44,833 nt of DNA from Desulfamplus magnetovallimortis (GTDB lineage: Bacteria; Desulfobacterota; Desulfobacteria; Desulfobacterales; Desulfobacteraceae). The stretch is from positions 163,591 through 208,423 of the forward strand of contig NZ_LT828549.1 in NCBI RefSeq assembly GCF_900170035.1, read 5' to 3'. The stretch's first letter is position 1. Every line of letters begins with the position of its first letter. This document shows, piece after piece, positions 33,541-41,457 of this stretch. A model generated the notes under the pieces. It was given only the letters and a program-made list of their open reading frames with translations. It was not told the origin of the DNA and ran no database searches. Position numbers and translations under genes: made by a program.

Positions 33541-33675
33541 AAACAGGCATGATTGATTACGTATTAATCGCCCCCAAATATAAAAATGATAGTCATTTTC
33601 ACGGTAAAACTTCATGGCCGAATTCAACTGCCACCCCCGACCATGAAAATGTTAAGGGTATTTTCACGGTAAAAG
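33541..33675. repeat. Family D repeats (copy 3 and a fragment)
   Basis: AAACAGGCATGATTGATTAC, CGCCCCCAAATATAAAAATG and AGTCATTTTCACGGTAAAA to 33608, then a second partial unit ending in TTTTCACGGTAAAAG (33640-33675). It abuts the family C element with no spacer. Confidence 0.75.
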
Positions 33676-33781
33676 AATTAACTCTTTATGTGGTTCAATT
33701 TTCAGGAAGGGGAGAGGCATTAAGATTAACTCTTTACTTCTGTTCAACTTGCATGAAGGCCATCTGCATGGAGGCACTATA

Positions 33782-34255
33782 GTGTATTCCAGAATCTGTT
33801 CCGCAGCAGGTTTTACCTATCCGGCTGTGCTTGCCATGGTGGTTATTATAGGCATTGCATCAACATCAGCCCAGAAATCATGGACAACAATTGTAAAAAG
33901 AGAGAAAGAAAAAGAGCTTCTTTTCAGGGGTGATCAGTTTTGCAAAGCCATAGAGTCATATTATCGTGCATCAGAAGATAAAAAAAAGGGAAATTATCCA
34001 CCATCCTTTGACGATCTTTTAAAAGATTCCAGGTTTCCTGCTGTTAAACGGCATCTGAGAAAAGTCTACATTGATCCCATGACCGGAAGCAATGATTGGG
34101 GCATGATATATACTCCTGACAGGCGTATAAAAGGGGTCTTCAGCAAAGGGCAGGGTGAGCCTTTGAAAAAAAATGGCTTCAGTGTCCGTTACTCTCATTT
34201 TAATGATAAAGTGCAATATTCAGAATGGAAATTTGTTTATACTCCGGTAAAATAG
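33782..34255 (+). CDS. Minor pseudopilin-like protein lacking Glu5
   Basis: A 157-residue protein with a nine-residue leader and AAG|FTYPAVLAMVVIIGIASTSAQ, a prepilin-like cleavage site and hydrophobic helix. Position +5, normally Glu, is Ala. The body (FRGDQFCKAIESYYRAS, NYPPSFDDLLKDSRFP, RKVYIDPMTGSNDWGMIY) is like pseudopilins of the GspG/PulG type. GTG 33782 is chosen because GGAGG lies seven bases upstream and the leader length is normal. It probably caps or initiates the pseudopilus. Separated from the other pseudopilins by C and D repeats. Confidence 0.8.
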   Translation: MYSRICSAAGFTYPAVLAMVVIIGIASTSAQKSWTTIVKREKEKELLFRGDQFCKAIESYYRASEDKKKGNYPPSFDDLLKDSRFPAVKRHLRKVYIDPMTGSNDWGMIYTPDRRIKGVFSKGQGEPLKKNGFSVRYSHFNDKVQYSEWKFVYTPVK

Positions 34256-34451
34256 TATTTACTATTTCTTTTTTTTCAAAATAATGTAATAAATAAACAA
34301 TAAATAAATTATGCTTACCACTTTATCTTATGCATTAAAAGAAGACCCGGCAAAGTGAATATGTAATTTAAGAAGCGGAGCTATGTCTCCCTGAAACCTC
34401 ACCATGACTTTTTACCTTTCAAGCCTCTCCTCTTTTTCTTTTGGATTTCAT

Positions 34452-35735
34452 ATGAATAATTTAATCAAAGTAACTCACCTTGGTGCTGACAATTGCGTTA
34501 CAGGCTCTTGCCATCTTATTGAAACAGATAATGGCGTTAATATACTTGTGGATTGCGGCCGTGCCCAGGGAGATGATCCTGAACTTCCATTCAGCCGATT
34601 TCCGGTTCATCCTGACAAAATTGACTATCTTTTTATCACCCATGCCCATATAGACCACATAGGCAGGGTTCCGGATCTCATTGATGCAGGATTCCGTGGA
34701 GAGATCATCTGCACCCATCCTACAAAGGCTCTTCTTCTGCCAATGCTGCATGATGCACTCTCCTTTACAGGCAGAGATGAAAAATCTGTTCGTAAAATTG
34801 AAAATATGATTGATGAACTCTCCTGGGGTTTTGAGTATCGCCAGACCTTTTCCCTGAAAAGAGGCATAACATTTTTCCTTGGAAATGCCGGGCACATCCT
34901 GGGCTCCTGCTTTATCCGTTTCAGTTTTAATGACTCTTCAAAAGCTTCTCATCCTTATACCGTTATTTTTTCGGGTGATCTTGGATGTGCTGATACCCCC
35001 ATACTTCCTGATCCTGACACTCCTGACACCTGTGATCTTCTGATTCTTGAATCAACCTACGGAGACCGTAATCACTCCAGCAGAAAAGAGAGGGTAAAAA
35101 CCCTTGAAAGTGTTCTTGAAAAAGTTCTTGCAGACAATGGCATTGTATATATTCCGGCATTTGCACTTGGACGCACACAGGAGCTGATCTATGAGCTTGA
35201 CCGTATTGGTATAGCTGTTCCGGTTTTTATCGACTCTCCCCTTGGACTTGAAATTACAAAAATTTACTCTGATCTTGAAGAGTTCTGGGACATGGATGCA
35301 AAAAAACTCAAGGCAATGGGTGACCACCCACTTGATTTCAGAAATCTTTATTCTGTTGAAAGATATCGCGATCATCGCCGTCTTCTTGATATCAAAGGCC
35401 CATGTATCATAATTGCCGGAAGCGGCATGTGTACTGGAGGCCGCATTGTTGACCACCTTGAGCATGGTCTTGATGATCCGAAAAATGATATTATTTTTGT
35501 GGGATACCAGGCAAAAGGTACGCCAGGGCGACGTATTGTAGAGGGAAGGACTCCGGTAAAGGCTGGTATTTACACCCTTTCAGGCTACTCCGCCCATGCA
35601 GATCAAAATGGACTTGTCAACTGGGTAAGATCAATGCCTGAACCCCCAAAGGAGATAAGGCTGGTACACGGAGATGATGGTGCCAGAAAAGCGTTGTCTT
35701 CTGCGTTGAATCGTGTAATGGGCAAAATAAGTTAG
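34452..35735 (+). CDS. Beta-CASP metallo-beta-lactamase-fold hydrolase (RNase-like)
   Basis: A probable zinc-dependent RNA-processing nuclease of the beta-CASP/KH-less CPSF-like group, 427 residues. Visible motifs are THAHIDHIG (motif 2), GNAGHILGS (motif 3), FSGDLG (motif 4), and the beta-CASP motifs ESTYGDR (A), [10 protein letters not shown] (B region) and SGYSAHADQ (C), plus [11 protein letters not shown]. The ATG at 34452 leaves the family start [16 protein letters not shown]; an ATG 48 bp upstream adds Ser/Phe-rich residues of doubtful value. It lies 8 bp before gmd and so may be cotranscribed with it. Confidence 0.9.
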   Translation: MNNLIKVTHLGADNCVTGSCHLIETDNGVNILVDCGRAQGDDPELPFSRFPVHPDKIDYLFITHAHIDHIGRVPDLIDAGFRGEIICTHPTKALLLPMLHDALSFTGRDEKSVRKIENMIDELSWGFEYRQTFSLKRGITFFLGNAGHILGSCFIRFSFNDSSKASHPYTVIFSGDLGCADTPILPDPDTPDTCDLLILESTYGDRNHSSRKERVKTLESVLEKVLADNGIVYIPAFALGRTQELIYELDRIGIAVPVFIDSPLGLEITKIYSDLEEFWDMDAKKLKAMGDHPLDFRNLYSVERYRDHRRLLDIKGPCIIIAGSGMCTGGRIVDHLEHGLDDPKNDIIFVGYQAKGTPGRRIVEGRTPVKAGIYTLSGYSAHADQNGLVNWVRSMPEPPKEIRLVHGDDGARKALSSALNRVMGKIS

Positions 35736-35742
35736 GAGTGAA

Positions 35743-36828
35743 ATGAAAAAAGCACTAATTACAGGAATAACCGGCCAGGACGGAGCATATCTTGCTGAAT
35801 TTCTATTGAGGAAAGGTTATGAGGTTCATGGCATCAAGCGCCGGGCATCCCTGTTCAATACCGACCGCATTGACCATCTATACCAAGATCCCCATGAAAC
35901 CGGCAGAAATCTGATTCTGCATTACGGTGATTTGACCGACGCCACCAATCTTATAGGCATTCTTCAGCAGGTTCAACCGGATGAAGTGTACAACCTGGCG
36001 GCCCAAAGTCATGTCCAGGTATCCTTTGAATCCCCTGAATATACGGCAGATACAGACGGGTTGGGAACCATGAGGCTGCTTGAGGGCATAAGGCTTTTAG
36101 GGCTTGAAAAAAAGACACGATTTTATCAGGCATCGACTTCAGAACTCTACGGCAAGGTACAGGAGATTCCTCAGACTGAAAAAACCCCATTTTATCCTCG
36201 CTCCCCATATGCGTGTGCAAAGCTTTATGCCTATTGGATAACGGTGAATTATCGGGAAGCCTATGGCATCTATGCATGTAATGGGATTCTGTTCAACCAT
36301 GAATCTCCGTTACGAGGAGAGACTTTTGTCACCAGAAAGATCACAAGGGCGTTGTGTCGAATTTATCTTGGCATGCAGGATTGTCTCTATCTTGGCAACA
36401 TGGATGCGCTTAGGGATTGGGGACATGCCAGAGACTATGTGGAGATGCAGTGGCTCATGCTTCAGCAGGAGACACCGGACGACTATGTCATTGCAACAGG
36501 TGCGCAGCACTCTGTCAGGGAATTTGTCCAGTGTGCCGCAAAAGAGCTTGGGATTGCCATCAAATGGGAAGGAAAGGGGGTGAATGAAAAAGGGATCAAC
36601 CTTGCCAACGGAAAAATCATTGTTGCCGTTGATCCAAGGTATTTTCGCCCAACAGAGGTGGATACGCTTCTCGGGGATCCAACCAAGGCTAAAACCAATC
36701 TTGGCTGGGAGCCAAAGATCTCCTTTGAAGAGCTTGTTTCTGAGATGGTGAGAACAGATCTTGAAGATGCAAAAAAAGATGAACTGTGCCACCGAGCAGG
36801 GTTCCAGGTGTATAATTACAATGAATAA
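35743..36828 (+). CDS. gmd: GDP-mannose 4,6-dehydratase
   Basis: Converts GDP-D-mannose to GDP-4-keto-6-deoxy-mannose, first step to GDP-L-fucose and GDP-rhamnose. A 361-residue extended SDR protein with NADP-binding [15 protein letters not shown], the catalytic Thr/Glu region [13 protein letters not shown], the YxxxK pair in YACAKLY, and the family segment [24 protein letters not shown] precedes the ATG. It overlaps fcl by 8 bp (ATGAATAA), a standard gmd-fcl pair that supplies fucose for surface polysaccharide. Confidence 0.96.
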   Translation: MKKALITGITGQDGAYLAEFLLRKGYEVHGIKRRASLFNTDRIDHLYQDPHETGRNLILHYGDLTDATNLIGILQQVQPDEVYNLAAQSHVQVSFESPEYTADTDGLGTMRLLEGIRLLGLEKKTRFYQASTSELYGKVQEIPQTEKTPFYPRSPYACAKLYAYWITVNYREAYGIYACNGILFNHESPLRGETFVTRKITRALCRIYLGMQDCLYLGNMDALRDWGHARDYVEMQWLMLQQETPDDYVIATGAQHSVREFVQCAAKELGIAIKWEGKGVNEKGINLANGKIIVAVDPRYFRPTEVDTLLGDPTKAKTNLGWEPKISFEELVSEMVRTDLEDAKKDELCHRAGFQVYNYNE

Positions 36829-37849
36829 AAACAGCAAAATTTTCATCGCCGGTGCAGGTGGCATGGTGGGCAGTGCAATTATCCGGAATATGTTGAAAAA
36901 TGGATTTCAAAATCTTGTTGGAAGCTATCACTCTCGCGTCCCCAGTGGTGAGCTGTTTACTTTGTCCCCAGGCTTTACAGATGTGCCTTCGGGGGTGCGG
37001 CTTGTTCATGTCGATTTGACCCGTCAACATGAGGTGGAACTTTTTTTTGAGAATGAAAAGCCAGAATACGTCTTTCTTGCTGCTGCAAAGGTTGGCGGTA
37101 TTTATGCCAACAACACCCTTCCGGCACAGTTTATCCGAGACAATTTGGCGATTCAGACCAATGTGATCCACGCCGCATATGAAAATAAAGTGGAGCGACT
37201 ACTGTTTTTGGGTTCATCCTGCATTTACCCTAAAGATGCGCCCCAGCCCATGGAAGAGGAGTCTCTTCTAACCGGGCTTTTAGAACCCACAAACGAACCC
37301 TATGCCTTAGCCAAAATTGCCGGAATAAAGATGTGCGAAGCCTATAACCGAGAGTATGGCACAAAGTTTATCGCTATCATGCCCACCAATCTTTACGGGC
37401 CTCATGACAACTTTGATCTGGAATCGTCCCATGTTATTCCGGCCTTGATTCGAAAGTTCCATGAAGCTAAACAAAGCGGTGCATCTGAGGTGGTGGTGTG
37501 GGGAACAGGTTCTCCCAGAAGGGAGTTTCTCCATGTGGATGAGATGGCCGATGCATCGATATTTGTGATGAGCATGGAGGATTCGATCTTGCATGAACAT
37601 CTTTTGAGCTATCCCAAACCCTGTTTCGTCAATGTGGGAACGGGAAAGGATTGCACCATCAAAGCGCTTGCAGAGATGGTTCAAGATGTGGTGGGGTATG
37701 AAGGGAGGATCGTGTTTGATAGAACAAAGCCGGATGGGACTTTGCTGAAATTATTAGATGTCTCTTCTCTGGCTAAAATCGGTTGGCAGGCAAGGATTTC
37801 ATTAAAAGAGGGTTTGCATGAGACCTATAAATGGTTTTTGAAAAGATGA
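36821..37849 (+). CDS. fcl: GDP-L-fucose synthase
   Basis: Epimerises and reduces GDP-4-keto-6-deoxy-mannose to GDP-L-fucose. A 342-residue SDR protein with [29 protein letters not shown], the catalytic [14 protein letters not shown] and [11 protein letters not shown] (Tyr-x3-Lys), and [15 protein letters not shown] 36821 overlaps the gmd stop; upstream in-frame codons lie inside gmd and are not conserved. A short extra loop (about residues 37-60) is present compared with compact homologues. The stop overlaps the ATG of an rpn fragment (ATGA). Confidence 0.95.
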   Translation: MNKNSKIFIAGAGGMVGSAIIRNMLKNGFQNLVGSYHSRVPSGELFTLSPGFTDVPSGVRLVHVDLTRQHEVELFFENEKPEYVFLAAAKVGGIYANNTLPAQFIRDNLAIQTNVIHAAYENKVERLLFLGSSCIYPKDAPQPMEEESLLTGLLEPTNEPYALAKIAGIKMCEAYNREYGTKFIAIMPTNLYGPHDNFDLESSHVIPALIRKFHEAKQSGASEVVVWGTGSPRREFLHVDEMADASIFVMSMEDSILHEHLLSYPKPCFVNVGTGKDCTIKALAEMVQDVVGYEGRIVFDRTKPDGTLLKLLDVSSLAKIGWQARISLKEGLHETYKWFLKR

Positions 37850-38013
37850 ATCAATCACACGACCATAATTTCAAGAATCTGTTTCTGGATTTTCCCAAAG
37901 AGTCATTGGAGTGGTTACTGCCACAGGCTTATGAATTAGGAAAAATTCAATCCATAGAGTTCATCCGCCAAGAACCCAAAAAGCATAAGCTGGAAGCTAC
38001 CCAATCCCCATGA
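37846..38013 (+). pseudogene. Truncated Rpn/putative transposase N-terminus
   Basis: The first about 50 codons ([20 protein letters not shown]...IRQEPKKHKLEA) look like the N-terminus of one Rpn-type subfamily. At about 37998 the sequence switches to a segment shared with a different rpn gene (ACCCAATCCCCATGACAAA), in the wrong frame, and ends at a TGA. It is the left side of a chimera. Confidence 0.7.
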
Positions 38014-38572
38014 CAAACTCTTTCGTGAAGTCTGGAGTGATCTGGAAAATGTTCGAGGTTTCCTGCAGGAATATTTACCGGCGGATCAATTGGCTCTGAT
38101 AGAGCCGTCCAGCCTTGAAATCTGTAAGGATTCTTTCATCGAAAAAGAGCTTGAGGACTATTTTTCTGATATGCTCTATAAGGTGAGGTTGTCCGAGACT
38201 CCCGGCTATCTGTACGTTCTATTCGAGCATAAGAGCTACGACGATAAATACCTTCATCTTCAGCTGCTGGAGTATATGCTGAAAATCTGGCGATTGTTTC
38301 TGAAACAGCAGCCGAAAAAGAAAAAGAAACCGCCATTACCAATTGTTTTGCCGTTGCTGATTTACCATGGAGAGAGGCCATGGCCCAAGGAGCGGATTCG
38401 TTTTTCATCTCTGATGTCGGGGCCGGTGGCATCATTTTCGGCATACATTCCCGATTTCAGTTTCCGCTTGCATGACCTGACAGGCTTCACCGATGATGAA
38501 ATTCGGGGTACAATCATGGGCCGGGTGATGCAACTGCTTTTCAAGCACAAACTGGAAGTAAATGAAACCTAA
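37998..38572 (+). pseudogene. Truncated RpnA-like PD-(D/E)XK gene
   Basis: From about 38001 it matches the gene at 41458 (NPHDKLFREVW, DSFIEKELEDYFSDMLYKV, YLYVLFEHKSYDDKYLHL, LPIVLPLLIYHGE) at high identity through FTDDEIRGTIMGRVMQLLFKH. The first about 11 codons are missing, and the last about 80 codons are replaced by KLEVNET-stop. It could be translated from an internal ATG (38090), but it lacks the C-terminal third. Confidence 0.8.
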
Positions 38573-38804
38573 ATTATACGAAGAAGTTGTTTTAGTAATA
38601 GACGTACCTGAAAAAAATTTAAAAAAGGGTGATGTTGCTACGGTTGTCGCCCATCATCCTATTTCTGATGGTAAAGACGGCTATACATTGGAAGTCTTTA
38701 ATGCACTCGGAGATACGATAACTATCGTAACGGTTCCTGAATCGGCAATTGATCTGTTGACCGAAAATGAAGTGCTGGCTGTTCGTTCATTGATTGCGGC
38801 ATAA
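38562..38804 (+). CDS. DUF4926-like small protein
   Basis: An 80-residue protein (YEEVVLVIDVPEKNLKKGDVATVV...YTLEVFNALGDTITIVTVPESAIDLL) like the SH3-type DUF4926 proteins often found with toxin or defence genes. Its ATG overlaps the end of the truncated rpn gene by 11 bp. The context suggests that rpn recombination created the junction just upstream. Function is unknown. Confidence 0.75.
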   Translation: MKPKLYEEVVLVIDVPEKNLKKGDVATVVAHHPISDGKDGYTLEVFNALGDTITIVTVPESAIDLLTENEVLAVRSLIAA

Positions 38805-38899
38805 CCGGAAAAATGGGAATGCGCCCATTCGTTGGGAGGTGAACTCTTAAATTGTTGTTTTTGGGGTGAAAAAGAGGCGTTTAAGGGCGGAAATCGACT

Positions 38900-39997
38900 T
38901 TGAAATGGGTATTTTTGATGATAATTCAGAGGTTTATCTCTGTCCGACCCCGACCTATTCCTTACTCTTTGACCGGATTTGTGGATTTAAATAAATCTGA
39001 CCCCTTTTTCTTGGGGCGTGATCGAGGTGATGTTTTAAAATTCCTATGCAAAACCTGTGAAAGAGAGGTTGTTGAGCTGTGGTTTGCCGAAGAATTGAAA
39101 GCATACCAAAGTGCCGGTCAATATGGGGCGATCGATTTAATGACGGATTGGCTCAATGCAGATCAAGATTTGTCTCGATTGGTGCAGATCGCCTGCTTTC
39201 TGAAAAACGGTCCCTGCTTCAATGCAGTTGATTTTGCTCAAGGTCTGGCTTCGACCTGGGTATCGGTACCCCAAAAGAGTGTTCAGCAATTGAATATGCT
39301 GATGCTTCCAAAAGGGGAGGTACACGGTGTCTGGTCTTTGTTTGGGAATGTCCTGCTCGATGTGCTCGGGGGAAAGGGACGAAATATTCGTGCCAATATT
39401 GATGAAAATGAGGTCTTATCCATATTGGATTATTTTTTTCCAAAAAATAAAGAGGCTCAAGCGGAATTCAGCAAAACCAGAGGAAGGGTCATTGAATCTC
39501 TTGATTTGAAATCCAAAGGGATAGATGTAAAAGAGCTCATGGATAGAGTGACAAATAACAGCCATGATCAGTACCGCGTTGATGGTGAAGCGTTTCTTAC
39601 CTTGAGCTCCGATATGGAGTTCTCGACAGCTCAAAAAATGATTTTAACGGCGATTGCTCGAAATATTGCCTCTTTGAAAGAAGATGAAGATCCTGAAAAA
39701 AAAGAATTTTTTACAGATACCATCACCGGTTTAAAAAGGAAAATCATCAAGCTCAGTGAAGAGTACAGCCCGGTTTACACGGAAAGTGCGTGGGCTTGGA
39801 TCGATCAAGAGGAAGAGCGGGAATTGTTGGTCGGATTGTTAATGTTGACCTGTCTCAAGGGGGATCATAGTGATTATGTCGACGTTAAGAGAGCGATTTT
39901 TGAGAAACGCTGGCTGGCATGTAAAGTCATGGCTTTGACCAAAGATAAAGACGCGATCATGGAGTTGGAGGAGAGTGTCGCTTCGCTAAAAATCTGA
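38900..39997 (+). CDS. Hypothetical protein, possible 5' frameshift
   Basis: A 365-codon frame of unknown family, with a mainly helical, acidic C-terminal half. Readable segments are FLCKTCEREVVELWFAEELK, FAQGLASTWVSVPQKS, VWSLFGNVLLDVLGGKGRN and SAWAWIDQEEERELLVGLL. The TTG at 38900 opens the longest frame; ATG 38918 is the next option. A different frame starts at ATG 38905 (MGIFDDNSEVYLCPTPT) and closely resembles MNIFANNSDVYLAQIPT at 40001 just past the gene, so the original N-terminus may be in that frame with a frameshift near 38980-38992. No domain recognised. Confidence 0.55.
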   Translation: MKWVFLMIIQRFISVRPRPIPYSLTGFVDLNKSDPFFLGRDRGDVLKFLCKTCEREVVELWFAEELKAYQSAGQYGAIDLMTDWLNADQDLSRLVQIACFLKNGPCFNAVDFAQGLASTWVSVPQKSVQQLNMLMLPKGEVHGVWSLFGNVLLDVLGGKGRNIRANIDENEVLSILDYFFPKNKEAQAEFSKTRGRVIESLDLKSKGIDVKELMDRVTNNSHDQYRVDGEAFLTLSSDMEFSTAQKMILTAIARNIASLKEDEDPEKKEFFTDTITGLKRKIIKLSEEYSPVYTESAWAWIDQEEERELLVGLLMLTCLKGDHSDYVDVKRAIFEKRWLACKVMALTKDKDAIMELEESVASLKI

Positions 39998-40065
39998 ATA
40001 ATGAATATTTTTGCTAATAATTCAGATGTTTATCTCGCTCAGATCCCGACCCGCCGACCCGCTGC
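39998..40065 (+). repeat. Copy of the 38905 leader
   Basis: ATGAATATTTTTGCTAATAA and following bases to about 40056 repeat 38905-38958 (ATGGGTATTTTTGATGATAA), directly oriented, flanking the 365-codon gene. Confidence 0.65.
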
Positions 40066-40149
40066 GCTGAAACCCTTGACCGTCTGGATCACGTACCGGA
40101 TAAATTGCGAGAAGAAGTATTTGAACGATTTTTTGATATGATTCAATAG
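40066..40149 (+). pseudogene. Rpn C-terminal fragment
   Basis: AETLDRLDHVPDKLREEVFE then RFFDMIQ-stop, matching the conserved tail of PD-(D/E)XK transposase-like proteins (LDELPEKLQEEVF-type). It has no start and follows a leader in another frame. Confidence 0.65.
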
Positions 40150-40168
40150 ATAAAGGACTCTATTTCTT

Positions 40169-40222
40169 ATTCTTGCGGAAAAACTTCAGAAGGAAGGGGA
40201 AATCAAAGGGGGTGACCAATGA
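40169..40222 (+). pseudogene. Short Rpn tail fragment
   Basis: ILAEKLQKEGEIKGGDQ-stop is homologous to TLAEKLRKEGER near the end of the gene at 41458. Its stop overlaps the ATG of the antitoxin-like gene. Confidence 0.6.
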
Positions 40223-40446
40223 TTCACGAAATAATAAATACGAAAACAAATCAAGTTGTCATTACCTTACCCGCAGAATTTATTGACAGGGAACTGGAAT
40301 TAATGATTTTTCCGGCACCCAAAAGGGACAAAAAAGAAACAAAACGAATGATGGAACGCGTTTTTAAAAATGCAGAAAAAATTGATGTGGCAGATGATAT
40401 TGATATAGACGACATAATGAATGAAATGAATGATGTATTACCTTGA
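40219..40446 (+). CDS. Antitoxin-like protein
   Basis: A 75-residue acidic protein (MIHEIINTKTNQVVITLPAE, AprK-type middle, MNEMNDVLP end) with a beta-strand start typical of AbrB/Phd-like or small VapB-type antitoxins. AAAGGGGGTGA supplies a good ribosome site. Its 3' end overlaps the first codons of a PIN-toxin gene (40430), the usual antitoxin-toxin overlap; the toxin is truncated. It is therefore probably an orphan antitoxin. Confidence 0.65.
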   Translation: MIHEIINTKTNQVVITLPAEFIDRELELMIFPAPKRDKKETKRMMERVFKNAEKIDVADDIDIDDIMNEMNDVLP

Positions 40447-40474
40447 TACAAATATTCTTATCTATGTTCCATAA
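40430..40474 (+). pseudogene. PIN-domain toxin (VapC-like) cut after 14 codons
   Basis: ATGATG then YYLDTNILIYV, the diagnostic N-terminus of PIN ribonucleases with its first catalytic Asp, then Pro and TAA. At about 40467 the DNA changes into the tail of an rpn gene that matches 42303-42452. Confidence 0.8.
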
Positions 40475-40611
40475 TCCGAAATGCGGAAAAGCAAGGCTTG
40501 TCGGTGGAGGTGATCGCCCAAATTGCTCAGATTGATGTGGATTCAGTGAATAAAATCCTGAACAACGAGCAGATAGAGATTCCACTGCATCTGTTGGGAG
40601 ATGACAAGTAG
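40467..40611 (+). pseudogene. Rpn C-terminal domain fragment
   Basis: IIRNAEKQGLSVEVIAQIAQ, then IDVDSVNKILNNEQIEIPLH, LLGDDK-stop, about 47 residues, highly similar to 42306-42452. Helix-turn-helix-like repeat character. No start of its own; joined to the PIN fragment. Confidence 0.75.
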
Positions 40612-40640
40612 GCGTCAGCAAACATCACCCCCCATGAAAC

Positions 40641-40679
40641 CTCACCCCCCATCCCCCTCTCCATAAATGGAGAGGGGGC
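40641..40679. repeat. Family E-like C-rich hairpin
   Basis: CACCCCCCATCCCCCTCTCC ATAAAT GGAGAGGGGG: a perfect 10-bp stem CCCCCTCTCC/GGAGAGGGGG with a 6-base loop. It has no T-tract, so it is not a typical terminator. Confidence 0.7.
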
Positions 40680-40687
40680 GATCGGCT

Positions 40688-40795
40688 GTGGCCCTGGTGA
40701 TTCCCTGTCTTACCATCCGGGAGAACACAGAGCGGCCCATTACCATAACGGAAGGCACCAATGCGCTGGTGGGGAGGGGGCATCCCGTGAGGTGA
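40688..40795 (+). pseudogene. Fragment like UDP-GlcNAc 2-epimerase (WecB)
   Basis: VALVIPCLTIRENTERPITI then TEGTNALVG matches the conserved C-terminal P-C-x-T-x-R-x-x-T-E-R-P...G-T-N-x-L-V-G signature of non-hydrolysing UDP-GlcNAc 2-epimerases. Only about 35 codons remain, bounded by a C-rich hairpin on the left and an rpn fragment on the right. Confidence 0.6.
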
Positions 40796-40824
40796 TCCTT
40801 AATGCTTTTGGCAAGGTTAATGCA

Positions 40825-41333
40825 ACCCGACTATCCAATCCCCATGACAAACTCTTGGCCATGGCCTAAAGGTCGGATCCGTTTTCCAAGTATTATCTTG
40901 CCGGACTATACCGTGATCAACTGGAAAAAAACGAACTGGTGAATTACGACCAGCTTACACCTTGCTACGGCATCCATATCCTTGTAGATACCCTGTTCAA
41001 GGACATCGCCTTCATGAAGAGTTTTTGAGAGTGCAGAGAACCGAGCAGGCCAGATCGGAACGATTCAGGCAACAGTCCTTACTTGCCCTTCAAGCCCAGG
41101 CCAGGGAAAAAGCAGAAAAAGAAGCAGCCCTTCAAGCCCAGGCCAGAGAAAAAGCAGAAAAAGAAGCCCTCCTTCAAGCACACGAAAGCTCTGTACAGGA
41201 AGCCCTTAAGATCAAAGAAAAATCCATTCTTTTCATGAAAAAGCAGGGCAGCACTAAAGATGAGATTGCCGAACTCTTGAATATTCCGCTGGAAGAGGTT
41301 GAACCATTTTTTGACGAGAACGCATTAAGGTGA
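40825..41333 (+). pseudogene. Rpn mosaic with internal deletions
   Basis: At least three rpn pieces are joined. SNPHDKLLAMA-stop comes from the RpnA-like type, with the middle deleted to a point matching 41868. Next is KYYLAGLYRDQLEKNELVNY, an Rpn internal segment, running into GIHILVDTLFKD. Then there is a jump to LHEEFLRVQRTEQARS with a Gln/Ala/Lys/Glu repeat tail ending ...LLNIPLEEVEPFFDENALR. The last part is open from 40962 but lacks any nuclease core. Confidence 0.75.
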
Positions 41334-41457
41334 TGCGGGAGGCCGATTACTGTGATCCACCTCAAAAGGCTGATGTTGTTGTGCTGTTTCCTGGCCCTGA
41401 AATAAGTGAACCCAGCAGAGAAGCTGCTTGAAAGGTAATGGGTAATATTCTCTTTCC

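Noticed and set aside
38000-38013. TGA in the first rpn fragment as a further selenocysteine codon
   Set aside because: The shared sequence continues in a different frame after a chimeric junction, so it is a recombination artefact and not a recoded stop.
40641-40679. Rho-independent terminator at the C-rich hairpin
   Set aside because: A strong stem, but no T-tract on either side; treated as a family E repeat.
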